Positions 51,535-61,587 are shown, numbered from the stretch's first letter. The stretch is DNA of 64,000 nucleotides from Erinaceus europaeus (GCF_950295315.1 NC_080177.1:79348235-79412234); one strand, 5' to 3'. Notes: generated by a model not told the origin, from the sequence alone. Translations and numbers: made by a program.

Positions 51535-52067
51535 CAGCTGTGCTCTGTTCTAACTAGGAGATGAGCCTCCTCGTGGCAATGCTGGGATCAGGGCAGCAGT
51601 CTCTGTCCTACCCCTCTACCTTTCGGATGGGTGTGCACAACTCAGCCCTGACCTGCCTCTTGGAACCATTTGCAATGGTCTGGAATTCCAGAAAGTGATT
51701 CCAACCTTCTGCTACTCACCTTTACTCAAGACAAAAAAGAACAAAGAAAACTTCTCTCATTGGCTTGTACTGAGCAAATATGATTTTTGAATTCATTCAC
51801 CCTCAACGGCTCTTTGTTTACCTACAGAAACTACCTGGGCCTATTCTTTAAGCTAAAAGTAACTTCTGCTGGGAGGAAAAGAGGGTAACATGACAGAAGC
51901 TGTGCCACTGACCTTTGGTATGAAAACATCTTTATGTTTCCTCAGAGAATGGCAGAGCACAGAAAGATTTTACAGTCTCTTCAGACTCTTCCATTTCCTG
52001 CTCTCAAAAGCCTGCTTGGGACTGAGCATTGTAAGTGCTAGAACTATGGCCCAGGGGACTGTTTCCT

Positions 52068-52068
<1 letters not shown>
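51535..52068. other. Stretch without recognised feature
   Basis: Nothing recognised. Confidence 0.4.

Positions 52069-52113
<45 letters not shown>
52069..52113 (+). repeat. (CA)n microsatellite
   Basis: About 22 CA units. Confidence 0.97.
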
Positions 52114-52115
<2 letters not shown>

Positions 52116-52415
52116 TGAATTAGTGAGAAAGTGGAGTGGCCACAGCTAGCAGGATATTAACAGAAGATACAAGGACATTTGTCACCTGGAGGCAATGTTA
52201 CTAACAATAGGAAGCAATATACCAGGGCAATCGGAGACTCTTCCACAGATCTTGACAGGTCTCCGCAACTGAATACGCTTTTATGAAGGATGGACTGTTA
52301 GGTCAGGAGCTGCTCTGAATCTAAAAACACACCCCCTGCTCTCAGGGGAAGAGAGCAGCAACAGAGGAGCCAAGACGTACGTATTGTGTTACGTAGTGAT
52401 GAGGAATATGAAGGA
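52114..52415. other. Stretch without recognised feature
   Basis: Nothing recognised. Confidence 0.4.
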
Positions 52416-52419
52416 AAAT

Positions 52420-52545
52420 CAATCAGTGGAGCAGACTCGGTTAAGCGCACATAGTACTAAGCGCAAGGACCCTGGTGACCTCTGAGGGCTCAGGCATGAA
52501 AGCCTGGTATATTTCCTCAACACTGTCTCTGCATCTTCTAAATAA
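52420..52545. mobile_element. SINE head fragment (+) joined to type C fragment (-)
   Basis: GCAGACTCGGTTAAGCGCACATAGTACTAAGCGCAAGGACCC is a plus-strand head. It is followed by GGGCTCAGGCATGAAAGCCTGG and ACACTGTCTCTGCATC, a decayed minus-strand type C. Confidence 0.6.
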
Positions 52546-52579
52546 TAATAATTAAAGAAATGCCCCCTCCTTTTCTTCT

Positions 52580-52783
52580 TTTCCTTTTTGAAAGAAACAG
52601 AGAGAAGCGGAGGAAGGAGAAGAGAGACAGAGAGGAGGAGAGCCACCAGCAGCCCTGTTCCAGCACTTGGGAAGCTGAGGTTGGTTCTGAGGTACCAGGC
52701 TCAATCCTCCCTCCCTCTTTCCTCCCTCTAGTCCTCATGTGTGCTAACGTGTGTCTACTGAATGTAGCACTTCCTGGCCCCTA
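52580..52783 (-). mobile_element. Type B-like SINE, minus strand, diverged
   Basis: AAAGAAACAGAGAGAAGCGGAGG body, CAGCAGCCCTGTTCCAGCAC, GTGTGCTAACG..CTTCCTGGCCCC head end. The B-box region is altered. Confidence 0.65.
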
Positions 52784-52807
52784 ATTTAATTAAGTAAGTA
52801 AGCAAGG

Positions 52808-52916
52808 AATTTATTTTACCAGAGCACTACTCAGCTCTGGCTTGTTGAACCTGGGACTTAAGAGCCTCAGGCATGAGCGTCTCTTTGAGTAACCTTATGC
52901 TCTCTTCCCCCCCTAC
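52808..52916 (-). mobile_element. Type C SINE, minus strand
   Basis: TTTACCAGAGCACTACTCAGCTCTGGC, TTGAACCTGGGAC, GCCTCAGGCATGAGCGTCTC, head decayed. Confidence 0.88.
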
Positions 52917-52944
52917 TTTTTTCTATTCTTTTTTTTTTTGAGAG

Positions 52945-53520
52945 GTGCCTGGTCACCGGAAAAGAATGTAAATGAACTGGAGCTTCCATTCCCATCCTTG
53001 GTTTGCAGCAAGGGCAGCTGGAGAGGGAGCTGCAGATTCAGCTCTATAAAAGTCTCTGGAGCACTGGATTCCCTTCTGGGCTGGAGGTGACATCCTGACC
53101 CTGGGAGCGTGGTGAGGAGTTCGCTGGAGGCTGAACCTCCTGTGGACCCTGCTAGACCTTGCTCTACCTAGCTTCTCGCTGGTCTGTTATCTTTTGTGAT
53201 AGCTTTTATCAAACACTGGTAAATGCAAGTAAATGTTTCTCTCTGAGTTCTGTGAGTCACTGTAGCAAATGCATCCAACCTGGGGAGAAACTTTCAATTT
53301 ATAGCTAATTTGGGAGCCTTATAGGTAATAACCTAGACTTCCAGTTGGCATCCGAAGGGAGGGGATGTCTTGTGGGACTGAGCCTTAAGTCTTCAAGATC
53401 TGACGCCATCTCTAGGTAGGCAGTGCAAGGATTTAGTTAAATCGGCAGGGCATGCAAGTCAGTGTCTACTGAGAATAAGTGAACTGCCCTGACGATGTCA
53501 GAAAATACATCAGCAAGAGG
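52945..53520 (+). mobile_element. Ancient LTR-like relic
   Basis: Contains CTCTATAAAAGTCTC (TATA box near 53,043), then AACACTGGTAAATGCAAGTAAATG, TGAGTTCTGTGAGTCACTGTAGCAAATGCATCCAACC, GACTTCCAGTTGGCATC..GTCTTGTGGGACTGAGCC and GATCTGACGCCATCTCTAGGTAG. I remember these blocks from an old, widely dispersed mammalian LTR class but cannot name the family. No internal retroviral genes are seen. Confidence 0.55.
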
Positions 53521-53785
53521 CATCGCTTGAAATGACGCCGCTTGGGACTGGGTAAGGGGAGCGGGCGGTGTCATAAACAACAGCTTCCTATCACTGTCTG
53601 CAAGCAAACTTTGCCTCTGGTCTCAGGTGTTCTAGGAAGTGCTTGTCTGGGTGGTACTTTAGTCACTTGGGAATACAGGTCTTTACTCTCCCAATATGTC
53701 ACAAAATGTTGACTTTGCTCCTTAAAATGAACGTACAGCTATCTTCCTTTGTAGAATCTGTCTTCTCCAGATTCTTGTCAGAATT
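53521..53785. other. Short stretch without recognised feature
   Basis: Nothing recognised. Confidence 0.4.
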
Positions 53786-53790
53786 GAGAA

Positions 53791-54065
53791 TGAGGGAGCT
53801 GGATGGTAGCACAGTGGGTTAAGCGCAGGTGGTGCCAAGCGCAAGGACCAGTGTGAGGATCCTGGTTCGAGCCGCTGGCTCCCCACCTGGAGGGGAGTCG
53901 TTTCACAGGCGGTGAAGTAGGTCTGCAGGTGTCTGTCTCTCTCCTGTCTTCCCCTCCTCTCTCCATTTCTCTCTGTCCTATCCAACAATGACAAGAACAA
54001 CAATAATAATAATGACAACAACAAAATAACAAGGGAGCAAAAGGGAAAATAAATATTTTAAAAAA
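53791..54065 (+). mobile_element. Type A SINE (short form)
   Basis: GAGGGAGCTGGATGGTAGCACAGTGGG head, B-box GGTTCGAGCCG, body slightly shortened, AAC/AAT tail, GGGAAAATAAATATTT. Confidence 0.94.
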
Positions 54066-54091
54066 TGGGGAATGAAAGCGTGAATGAATGA

Positions 54092-54378
54092 AAGGTAGGT
54101 GGTGGCATACCTAGTAGAGTCCACACATTATCTTGTGTGAGGACCCAGGTTCAAACCCCCAGTCCCCACCTTCACAAGGGGGTGGGGGGCGTCATAAGTG
54201 GTAAAGCAGGGCTGCAGGTGTCTGTCTCTCTCCTTCTTTGTCTCTCTCTTCCTCTCAATTTCTCTGTCTCCACCCTCTTGAAAAAAAAAGAAAAGAAAAA
54301 TGATGCTAGGGGCTGTGTATTTGTTGTGTAGGCACCAAGCCCCATCAATAACCTAGGTGACAATGAAAACAAAAACAA
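54092..54378 (+). mobile_element. Type B SINE joined to the 3' module
   Basis: AAAGGTAGGTGGTGGCATACC head, B-box GGTTCAAACCC, body, A-rich linker, then ATGCTAGGGGCTGTG..GGCACCAAGCCCCATCAATAACC, a decayed module. Third such join in the window. Confidence 0.8.
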
Positions 54379-54401
54379 AGTAAAAAAAAAAACAAACAAA
54401 C

Positions 54402-54602
54402 TCGGGGCCAGGTGGCGGTGCACCTGGTTCAACACACGGTATAATTTGCAAGGACCCGGGTTCAAGCCCCCAGTCCCCACCTGCAGGGGGAAAGCTTTGC
54501 AAGTAGTGAAGCAGTGCTGCAGGTGTCTCTCTGTCTCTCTCCCTATCACCCCTTTCCTTCTTGATTTCTGGCTGTCTCAAACCAATAAATAAATTTAAAA
54601 AG
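54402..54602 (+). mobile_element. Type B SINE
   Basis: CGGGGCCAGGTGGCGGTGCACC head, intact B-box GGTTCAAGCCC, GGGGGAAAGCTTTGC, CT body, CTGGCTGTCTCAAACCAATAAATAAAT tail. Confidence 0.94.
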
Positions 54603-54685
54603 GAGAAGAAGAAAAAAACTAATATAACTTTTTTCTTCTTCTCTTTCATTTCTTTCTTTTTCTCTATCTCCTCTTTCTTTCTCTA

Positions 54686-54954
54686 TTTGGCCTCCAGGGT
54701 TATCGCTGGGTCTCTACAAATCCACTGCTCTTGGCGGCCATTTTTTCCATTTTATTGGAGAGGACTGAGAGAAGTTGAGAGAGGAGGGCGAGATAGAGAG
54801 GGAAAGAGAAAGAGAGACAAGGGCAGACCTGCTTCACCGCTTGTGAAGCATCCACCCTGCGGGTGGGGAGCAGAGGTTTGAACTCGGATCCTTGCGCTGG
54901 TCTTTGCACTTAGTACTGTGTGTGATTAACCGGGTGCATCACTGCCTGGCCCCT
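54686..54954 (-). mobile_element. SINE with 3' module, minus strand, old
   Basis: TTGGCCTCCAGGGTTATCGCTGG, shortened TTG part (CCATTTTATTGG), body, B-box as GGTTTGAACTCGG, CTGCCTGGCCCC head end (type B-like head). Confidence 0.88.
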
Positions 54955-55083
54955 CAACTTTTACAAAATTATTTGAGACTGAAAGCCATACCAGATCCAG
55001 ATTGAGAGGGTCTCATAGCCTTTCTCAAAAGATTTGGTTTAATCCTACAGCAAGTATGGGGCCACCATGCATAATTTTTTTAA

Positions 55084-55383
55084 TTCTTTTTTTTAAATAT
55101 TTATTTACTTTCCTGTTTGTTGCCCTTGTTGTTTTTTATTGTTGTTGTGGTTATTATTGTTTTTATTGATGTCATCATCATTGTTAGATAGGACAGAGAG
55201 AAATGGAGAGAGGAGGGGAAGACACAGAGGGGAAGAGAAAGACAGATACCTGCCGACCTGCTTCACCGCCTGTGAAGTGACTCCCCTGCAGGTGGGGAGC
55301 CGGGGGCTCGACCGGGATCCTTACACCGGTCCTTGCACTTGGCACCACATGTGCTTAACCCAATGCGCTACCGCTCGACTCCC
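55084..55383 (-). mobile_element. Type A SINE (short form), minus strand
   Basis: AAATATTTATTTACTTTCCTG tail, TTGTTGCCC, body, B-box slightly shortened (GGCTCGACC), CTACCGCTCGACTCCC head end. AATTTTT-type flanks. Confidence 0.95.
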
Positions 55384-55417
55384 AATTTTTAATATTTTAA
55401 GGCTATTTTTTAGTTGA

Positions 55418-55530
55418 CAAAGCTTCAGGAGTGGTGGAGCAGGTCTGCAGGCCTCTCTCTCTCTCTCTCTCGTCCCCACCACTCCCCTCTCAATTTCTGT
55501 CTCTATCCAATAATAAATAAAATAGACTTA
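55418..55530 (+). mobile_element. Type B SINE, 3' half
   Basis: AAGCTTCAGGAGTGGTGGAGCAGG, (CT)n body, CTCTATCCAATAATAAATAAAAT tail. Confidence 0.85.
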
Positions 55531-55712
55531 AAAAGAAATTAGATACGGCCAGGGAGCTATCACAGGAGTTATGTAAAGGCCTGTGTGCTCGGGATTGGGG
55601 GATGTCCCATGCAGACTACCTCACAAGCTCCTGACTAGGAGGACTGGGCTTCCCTAGCTGATGATGAGCAGACGGCTCAAAGAATATCTTGATTCTATTG
55701 TTGGAGAGTATT

Positions 55713-56089
55713 ATTATTATTATTATTATTATTACTATTATTATTGCCTCCAGGGTTATTGCCAGGGCTCGGTGCCTGCACCATGAATCCACTGCTCCTG
55801 GAGGCCATTTTTTCCCTTTTGTTACCCTGGTAGTATTACCATTGTTGTGGTTATTATTATCTTTGTTATTGATGTAATTGTTGTTGGATAGGACAGAGAG
55901 AAATGGAGAGAGGAGTTGAAGATAGAGAGGGGGAGAGAAAGACAGACACCTGTAGACCTGCTTCACCGCCTGTGAAGGGACTTCCCTGCAGGTGGGGAGC
56001 CGGGGCCTCGAACCGGGATCCTTACACTGGTCCTTGTGCTTTGCGCCACATACGCTTAACCCGCTGCGCTACCTACCGCCCGGCCCTCC
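55713..56089 (-). mobile_element. Type A SINE with 3' module, minus strand
   Basis: 12-bp target repeat TTGGAGAGTATT at 55,701-55,712 and 56,090-56,101. (TTA)n tail, TGCCTCCAGGGTTATTGCC, body, B-box GGCCTCGAACC, CTACCTACCGCCCGGCCC head. Confidence 0.97.
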
Positions 56090-56101
56090 TTGGAGAGTAT
56101 T

Positions 56102-56402
56102 TTGATCAGATAACAGAAGCCGTTGCTGACTGATGTTTGCTCAGAGGCACAATTGCCGGTGTGGCTGTTCCCGAGTCCCTGACATGAGGGTGGGAGGCTG
56201 TAGTGGAGACAGCAGGTGGACAGCGGCCATGGCACAGCGGGGAGGTGACAAGCATCTGGGCGGCACAGCACTGGTGGCAGTGGAGGAGCAGAAACAGATG
56301 AAACTGGGAATGAAATTCGTCACCAACTCACTGCCTGTGTGGGCGAGAAGAGAGTTTTTCCAAGATACCGTGGGTTCAACTGCAATCCTTGTTTTGAAAG
56401 AA
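56102..56402. other. Stretch just left of the tandem duplication
   Basis: GC-moderate sequence with a few CpGs (GTGGACAGCGGCCATGGCAC). No recognised repeat; a frame of 115 codons from 56,133 runs across the duplication boundary and is not supported as a gene. Confidence 0.4.
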
Positions 56403-56639
56403 AAAACCCCCAGCATTGCTCCTACTTTCATAGGAAACAGTTTTAGGAACACACAGGTTTCTAAAAGCAGCATCACGTGAGTGCTTAGGGATACACAGGA
56501 ACACACTCAGGACCTGGAGATGTGCACATGAGCACGTGCAGACACGCGCCACTCACTCCCCACCAGCTGCCTCGGCCTACACGTAAGCACATGCATATAC
56601 ATCTAGTGGCATCACTCTGTCTGCTGTCTCCTCTTCTTT

Positions 56640-56954
56640 TTTATACCTCCAGGGTTATTGCTGGGGCTCGGTGCCTACACTACGAATCCACTGCTCCTGG
56701 AGGCCTTTTTTTCCCCATTTTGTTGCCCTTGTTTATCATTGTTGTGGTTATTATTGTTTTTGTTATTGCTGTCGTTGTTGCATAGGACAGAGAGAAATGG
56801 AGAGAGGAGGGGAAGACAGAGAGGGGGAGAGAAAGATAGACACCTGCAGACCTGCTTCACCACTTGTGAAGTAAACCCCCCCCTGCAGGTGGGGAGCCCG
56901 GGGCTTGAACCAGGATCCTTATGCCGGTCCTTGGGCTCGGCGCCACCTGCTCCC
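56640..56954 (-). mobile_element. Type A SINE, head truncated (copy 1)
   Basis: ATACCTCCAGGGTTATTGCTGGGG module, TTG part, body, GGCTTGAACC B-box; ends at GGCGCCACCTGCTCCCC without the A-box arm. Confidence 0.93.
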
Positions 56955-57007
56955 CTTTCTCTTCATTTTAAAAATGTATTTATTTATTTTAGTATACTGT
57001 TTATTAT

Positions 57008-57203
57008 CTTTATTTATTTATTGGATAGAAACTGCCAGAAATTGAGAGGAAGAGGAAGACAGGCAGGAGAGAAAGAGAGATGCCTGCAGCCCTGTTTCAC
57101 CACTCAGGAAGCTTTCCCCCTGCAGGTGGGGACCAGGGGCTTGAACCTGGGTCCTTGCACATTGTAACATGTGTGCTCAACCAGCTGCGCCACCACCCAG
57201 CCT
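57008..57203 (-). mobile_element. Type B SINE, minus strand (copy 1)
   Basis: TATTTATTGGATAGAAACTGCC tail, body, B-box GGCTTGAACC, CCACCACCCAGCC head. Confidence 0.93.
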
Positions 57204-57225
57204 CAAAATTATTTATGTATTTATT

Positions 57226-57433
57226 CAAAATTATTTATGTATTTATTATTGGAAGAAACAGAGAAATTAAGAGGGGAAGGAAAGATAGAGAGGGAAAGAG
57301 ATAGAGAGACACCTGCAGCCCTGCTTCACCACTCAGGAAGCTTTCTCCCAGCAGCTGGGGACCAGGGGCTTGAACCTGGGTCCTTGTACACTGTAATGTA
57401 CGTGCTTAACTAAGTGAGCCACCACCCAGATCC
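57226..57433 (-). mobile_element. Type B SINE, minus strand (copy 1, second)
   Basis: ATTTATTATTGGAAGAAACAGAG tail, body, B-box GGCTTGAACC, GAGCCACCACCCAGATCC head. Confidence 0.92.
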
Positions 57434-57435
57434 TT

Positions 57436-57931
57436 TTTTTTTTTTTAAAACCAGACCACTGCTCAGCTCTGGCTTACGGTGGTCCTGGGGGTTGGACGAG
57501 GGACCTTAAAATCTCAGACAAGGAGGGTCGGGCAGTGGTGCAGTGAGTTAAGCGCACGTGGCGCAAAGCGCAGGGACCGGCGTAAGGATCCCGGTTCGAG
57601 CCCGTGGCTCCCCACCTGCAGGGGAGTCGCTTCACGGGCGGTGAAGCGGGTCTGCAGGTGTCTATCTTTCTCTCCCCCTCTCTGTCACCCCCTCTCCCTC
57701 CACTTCTCTCTGTCCTATCCAACAACAAAACAACGTCAACAATGGCAATAATAACCACAACGAGGCTGCAACAACAAGGGCAACAAAAAGGGGGAAAAAT
57801 GGCCTCCAGGAGCAGTGGATTCATGGTACAGGCACCGAGCCCAGCAATAACCCTGGAGGAAAAAAAAAAACACAAAATCTCAGGCATGAAGGTCTTTTAC
57901 ATAACTACTGTGATAGCTCCTTGGCCCTACC
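57436..57931 (-). mobile_element. Type C SINE split by a type A SINE (copy 1)
   Basis: AAACCAGACCACTGCTCAGCTCTGGC..TTGGACGAGGGACC to 57,517, and CATGAAGG..ACATAACTACTGTGATAGCTCC from 57,884, are the two parts of one element. Confidence 0.93.
57518..57873 (+). mobile_element. Type A SINE with 3' module, nested (copy 1)
   Basis: AAAATCTCAG target repeat at 57,508-57,517 and 57,874-57,883. B-box GGTTCGAGCCC, AAC part with CACAACGAGGCTGCAACAAC, module, A-tail. High CpG retention. Confidence 0.97.
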
Positions 57932-57951
57932 TAATTTCTTTCTTTTTAAAA

Positions 57952-58162
57952 CATATATATGTTATTTATTTATTATTGGATAGAGACAGAGAGAAATTGA
58001 GAGGGGGAGGAGGAGATAAGAGGGAGAAAGAGAGATATCTGCAGACTTGCTTCACCACTTGTGAAGTTTTTTCCCCTCCAGCTGGGGACCAGGGCCTTGA
58101 ACCTGGGTCCTTGCGCACTATAGTATGAGTGCTTAACCAGGTGCGTCATTGCCTGGCCCCCC
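57952..58162 (-). mobile_element. Type B SINE, minus strand (copy 1, third)
   Basis: ATTTATTATTGGATAGAGACAG tail, body, CACTTGTGAAGTTTTTTCCCC, GGCCTTGAACC, CATTGCCTGGCCCC head. Confidence 0.93.
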
Positions 58163-58283
58163 CATCTAATATCTAACACTCCTTCTCCCACTACTAGTCA
58201 CAGTAACCCAACAACTGCAGCCCTTCTGACCCACTTCCTTCCCATAACCAAACTTCATACATTTTTTTCCCGCTTGTTTTCCC

Positions 58284-58392
58284 ATCAGGCCATTGCTGGG
58301 GCTCAGTGACGGCGTGGCTGTACATTCCAGTTGCCCCCCCCTTTTTTTTTAAATAAAGGATGAGAGACAGATAGAGAGGAAGAGTATGTCAT
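58284..58392 (-). mobile_element. SINE 3' module fragment, minus strand (copy 1)
   Basis: CATCAGGCCATTGCTGGGGCTCAGTGACGGCG, TACATTCCAGTTGCC, then AAAGGATGAGAGACAG: module and start of a purine body only. Confidence 0.6.
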
Positions 58393-58765
58393 GCCTTTTA
58401 AAACCTCCCATTTTTTGCATCATTGATGCACATCTCACCTATTTAGCATGTGTTAGTTGAATAGCACCAGGCTTCTGTCTCTCTGTTGACTGCCACCAGT
58501 GAGGTATTTGATTCTGGCTTCTCTTTTCTTGTAAGCTCCGTGGTTAGCCAGCAGAGTGAAACACGGGGAGGTGTGAGCGGATTGCCACAGAGCTGATGCC
58601 ACCGGCCAGCTCTCAGCTTTCCCACACCCAGACAGACGTGAGTCACACCGCACAGAAGAGGAACCACAGCAGAAGCAGGCTGGCCAAAGGGCCAGTAGGT
58701 CCAAAGCTGCAGGCTTTGCATTTACTGAGTTTGAGGAAGACAGTAAAAATAAATACTGACCTATG
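58393..58765. other. Unique part of duplication unit (copy 1)
   Basis: No recognised repeat. Overlapping short frames exist on both strands and recur in copy 2 only because of the duplication. Confidence 0.45.
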
Positions 58766-58956
58766 GGCCAGGTGGAGCACACCTGGTTTAGTGCATGTGC
58801 TCAAGCCCGTGGTCCCCGCCTGCAGGTGGGATGCTTCACGAGTGGTGAAACAAGGCTGCAGGTGTCCCTCTCCCTCTCTATCTCCTCTTTCCCTCTCAAT
58901 GTTCAATTTCTCTCTGTCTCTATCCAATAAATTAATTAGTAATTAATCAATAAAAA
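58766..58956 (+). mobile_element. Type B SINE (copy 1)
   Basis: GGGCCAGGTGGAGCACACCTGG head, part of the A/B-box arm deleted (GCATGTGCTCAAGCCC), body, CTCTATCCAATAAATTAATTAG tail. Confidence 0.92.
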
Positions 58957-58975
58957 AATTAAAAATATTTATCTA

Positions 58976-59125
58976 ATGGCCAGCAAAATAGCTTATTTGG
59001 ACAGTGCACTGTTTTTCCATGTACACAACCCAGGCTTGAGACCTGCCTCCACCATATTGAAGGAAGCTTTGGTCTTGTAGTTTCTCTCTCTCTCTCTCTC
59101 TGTACATCTCTTATTTAAAACTATT
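58976..59125 (+). mobile_element. Type C-like SINE (copy 1)
   Basis: ATGGCCAGCAAAATAGCTTATTTGGACAGTGC head, CAGGCTTGAGACCTGCC, CT run, TTATTTAAAAC tail. Confidence 0.7.
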
Positions 59126-59166
59126 TATCTAAAGGTCAAGGGAAAGAACCAGAATAGATACACAGG

Positions 59167-59268
59167 TATGTATGTAAGTATGTATGTAAGTATGTATGTA
59201 TGTATGTATGTAAGTGGTATGTATGTATGTATGTACGTGTGTATGTATGTATGTATGTATGTATGTAT
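59167..59268 (+). repeat. (TATG)n microsatellite (copy 1)
   Basis: About 25 TATG units with TAAG and TACG interruptions. Confidence 0.95.
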
Positions 59269-59528
59269 TTTTCCCTTTTGTTGCCCTTGTTGTTTTATTG
59301 TTGTAGATATTATTGCTGTTGTTGTTGTCAGATAGGACACAGAGAAATGGAGAGAGGAAGGTAAAACAGAGAAGGGGAGAGAAATACAGACACCTGCAGA
59401 CCTGCTTCACGGCCTGTGAGGTGACACCCCTGCAGGTGGGGAGCCGGGGGCTCGAACCGGGATCCTCACTCTGGTCCTTGCGCTTTGTGCCACGTATGCT
59501 TAACACACTGCGCTATCACCTGACTCCC
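59269..59528 (-). mobile_element. Type A SINE, minus strand (copy 1)
   Basis: CCCTTTTGTTGCCC tail, body, B-box GGCTCGAACC, CTATCACCTGACTCCC head. The TATG repeat occupies the place of its A-rich tail. Confidence 0.95.
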
Positions 59529-59796
59529 ACAAGTAGTTTTAAAGACATCCAGCAAATATCAGATGATAGAAGCCACATGAGCATGAGGGAGAGAGATGTG
59601 GAATGAGAAGACAAGAGGTCCTGGCGGGAAGGAAAACTGAGGAGACCCACCCGCTGAGGTCAAGGCAGAGGAGACTGAGCTGAAGACTGGATGGTAGCCA
59701 GAGTGAAGTCATCAAGTCAGGAGAGCATAGACCTCAGATGAGACAGACAGGCAGCAGTGTCAGACGCCACACAAATTCAACTACAAGGCACAGCGA
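59529..59796. other. Unique part of duplication unit (copy 1, second)
   Basis: Nothing recognised; repeated in copy 2. Confidence 0.45.
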
Positions 59797-59898
59797 AGGC
59801 TATGCAAACACGCTTTCATGGCTGAGGCTCCCGCGTCCCAGGCTCAATCCCCTGCACCACCACAAGCCAGAGCTGAGCAGTGCCCTGGCAAAAAGAAG
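59797..59898 (+). mobile_element. Type C SINE (copy 1)
   Basis: CTATGCAAACACGCTTTCATGG, GGCTGAGGCTCC, CAGGCTCAATCCCC B-box, CAGAGCTGAGCAGTGCCCTGGC. Its tail has turned into the GGA tract. Confidence 0.88.
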
Positions 59899-60045
59899 AA
59901 GGAGGAGGAGGAGGAGGAGGAGGAGGAGGAGGAGGAGGAGGAGGAGGTGGAGGAGGAGGAGGAGGTGGAGGAGGAGGAGGAGGAGGTGGAGGAGGAGGAG
60001 GAGGAGGAGGAGGGGGGAGGAGGAGGGGGGAGGAGGAGGGGGGAG
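59899..60045 (+). repeat. (GGA)n tract at the duplication junction
   Basis: GGA units with GGT and GGGGGA variants, joined directly to AAAAACCCCC of the next copy. All purine except for a few T, with many G-triplets. Confidence 0.95.
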
Positions 60046-60285
60046 AAAAACCCCCAGCATTGCTCCTACTTTCATAGGAAACAGTTTTAGGAACACACAG
60101 GTTTCTAAAAGCAGCATCACGTGAGTGCTTAGGGATACACAGGAACACACTCAGGACCTGGAGATGTGCACATGAGCACGTGCAGACACGCGCCACTCAC
60201 TCCCCACCAGCTGCCTCGGCCTACACGTAAGCACATGCATATACATCTAGTGGCATCACTCTGTCTGCTGTCTCCTCTTCTTTTT

Positions 60286-60595
60286 TATACCTCCAGGGTT
60301 ATTGCTGGGGCTCGGTGCCTACACTACGAATCCACTGCTCCTGGAGGCCTTTTTTTCCCCATTTTGTTGCCCTTGTTTATCATTGTTGTGGTTATTATTG
60401 TTTTTGTTATTGCTGTCGTTGTTGCATAGGACAGAGAGAAATGGAGAGAGGAGGGGAAGACAGAGAGGGGGAGAGAAAGATAGACACCTGCAGACCTGCT
60501 TCACACTTGTGAAGTAAACCCCCCCCTGCAGGTGGGAGCCCGGGGCTTGAACCAGGATCCTTATGCCGGTCCTTGGGCTCGCGCCACCTGCTCCC
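60286..60595 (-). mobile_element. Type A SINE, head truncated (copy 2)
   Basis: Same element as 56,640-56,954 with base losses in CACACTTG, GGTGGGAGCC and GGCTCGCGCC. Confidence 0.92.
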
Positions 60596-60647
60596 CTTTC
60601 TCTTCATTTTAAAAATGTATTTATTTATTTTAGTATACTGTTTATTA

Positions 60648-60843
60648 TCTTTATTTATTTATTGGATAGAAACTGCCAGAAATTGAGAGGAAGAGGAAGA
60701 CAGGCAGGAGAGAAAGAGAGATGCCTGCAGGCCCTGTTTCACCACTCAGGAAGCTTTCCCCTGCAGGTGGGGACCAGGGGCTTGAACCTGGGTCCTTGCA
60801 CATTGTAACATGTGTGCTCAACCAGCTGCGCCACCACCCAGCC
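60648..60843 (-). mobile_element. Type B SINE (copy 2)
   Basis: Counterpart of 57,008-57,203, with one base gained in GCAGGCCCTG and one lost in the C-run of TTTCCCCTGC. Confidence 0.92.
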
Positions 60844-60865
60844 TCAAAATTATTTATGTATTTAT

Positions 60866-61072
60866 TCAAAATTATTTATGTATTTATTATTGGAAGAAAC
60901 AGAGAAATTAAGAGGGGAAGGAAAGATAGAGAGGAAAGAGATAGAGAGACACCTGCAGCCCTGCTTCACCACTCAGGAAGCTTTCTCCCAGCAGCTGGGG
61001 ACCAGGGGCTTGAACCTGGGTCCTTGTACACTGTAATGTACGTGCTTAACTAAGTGAGCCACCACCCAGATC
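60866..61072 (-). mobile_element. Type B SINE (copy 2, second)
   Basis: Counterpart of 57,226-57,433; one G missing in GAGAGGAAAGAG. Confidence 0.92.
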
Positions 61073-61074
61073 CT

Positions 61075-61567
61075 TTTTTTTTTTTTAAAACCAGACCACT
61101 GCTCAGCTCTGGCTTACGGTGGTCCTGGGGGTTGGACGAGGGACCTTAAAATCTCAGACAAGGAGGGTCGGGCAGTGGTGCAGTGAGTTAAGCGCACGTG
61201 GCGCAAAGCGCAGGGACCGGCGTAAGGATCCCGGTTCGAGCCCGTGGCTCCCCACCTGCAGGGGAGTCGCTTCACGGGCGGTGAAGCGGGTCTGCAGGTG
61301 TCTATCTTTCTCTCCCCCTCTCTGTCACCCCCTCTCTCCACTTCTCTCTGTCCTATCCAACAACAAAACAACGTCAACAATGGCAATAATAACCACAACG
61401 AGGCTGCAACAACAAGGGCAACAAAAAGGGGGAAAAATGGCCTCCAGGAGCAGTGGATTCATGGTACAGGCACCGAGCCAGCAATAACCCTGGAGGAAAA
61501 AAAAAACACAAAATCTCAGGCATGAAGGTCTTTTACATAACTACTGTGATAGCTCCTTGGCCCTACC
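61075..61567 (-). mobile_element. Type C SINE split by a type A SINE (copy 2)
   Basis: Counterpart of 57,436-57,931. Confidence 0.92.
61158..61509 (+). mobile_element. Type A SINE with 3' module, nested (copy 2)
   Basis: Target repeat AAAATCTCAG at 61,148-61,157 and 61,510-61,519. Lost bases in CCCCTCTCTCC and CCGAGCCAGC relative to copy 1. Confidence 0.96.
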
Positions 61568-61587
61568 TAATTTCTTTCTTTTTAAAA

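Larger units (their letters stand above)
56402..60045 (+). repeat. Tandem duplication, copy 1 (about 3.64 kb)
   Basis: Runs from AAAAACCCCCAGCATTGC at 56,402 to the end of the GGA tract at 60,045. The same string restarts at 60,046-60,063. Contents in order: type A(-), two type B(-), type C(-) split by type A(+), type B(-), module fragment(-), unique part, type B(+), type C(+), (TATG)n, type A(-), unique part, type C(+), (GGA)n. The offset between copies is 3,644 at the start and 3,630 near the GGA tract. Confidence 0.97.

Noticed and set aside
56133..56480. Possible single-exon gene left of the duplication
   Set aside because: The 115-codon frame runs into the duplicated unit, has no domain, and an equally long frame lies on the opposite strand.
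58443..58782. Frames repeated in both duplication copies (also 62,076-62,412), which could suggest a conserved gene
   Set aside because: They recur only because the DNA is duplicated; indels between the copies are not in multiples of three.
59738..60124. Arginine- or glutamate-rich proteins over the GGA tract (also near 63,323-63,793)
   Set aside because: Translation of a trinucleotide repeat gives homopolymer frames; the frames cross the duplication junction.
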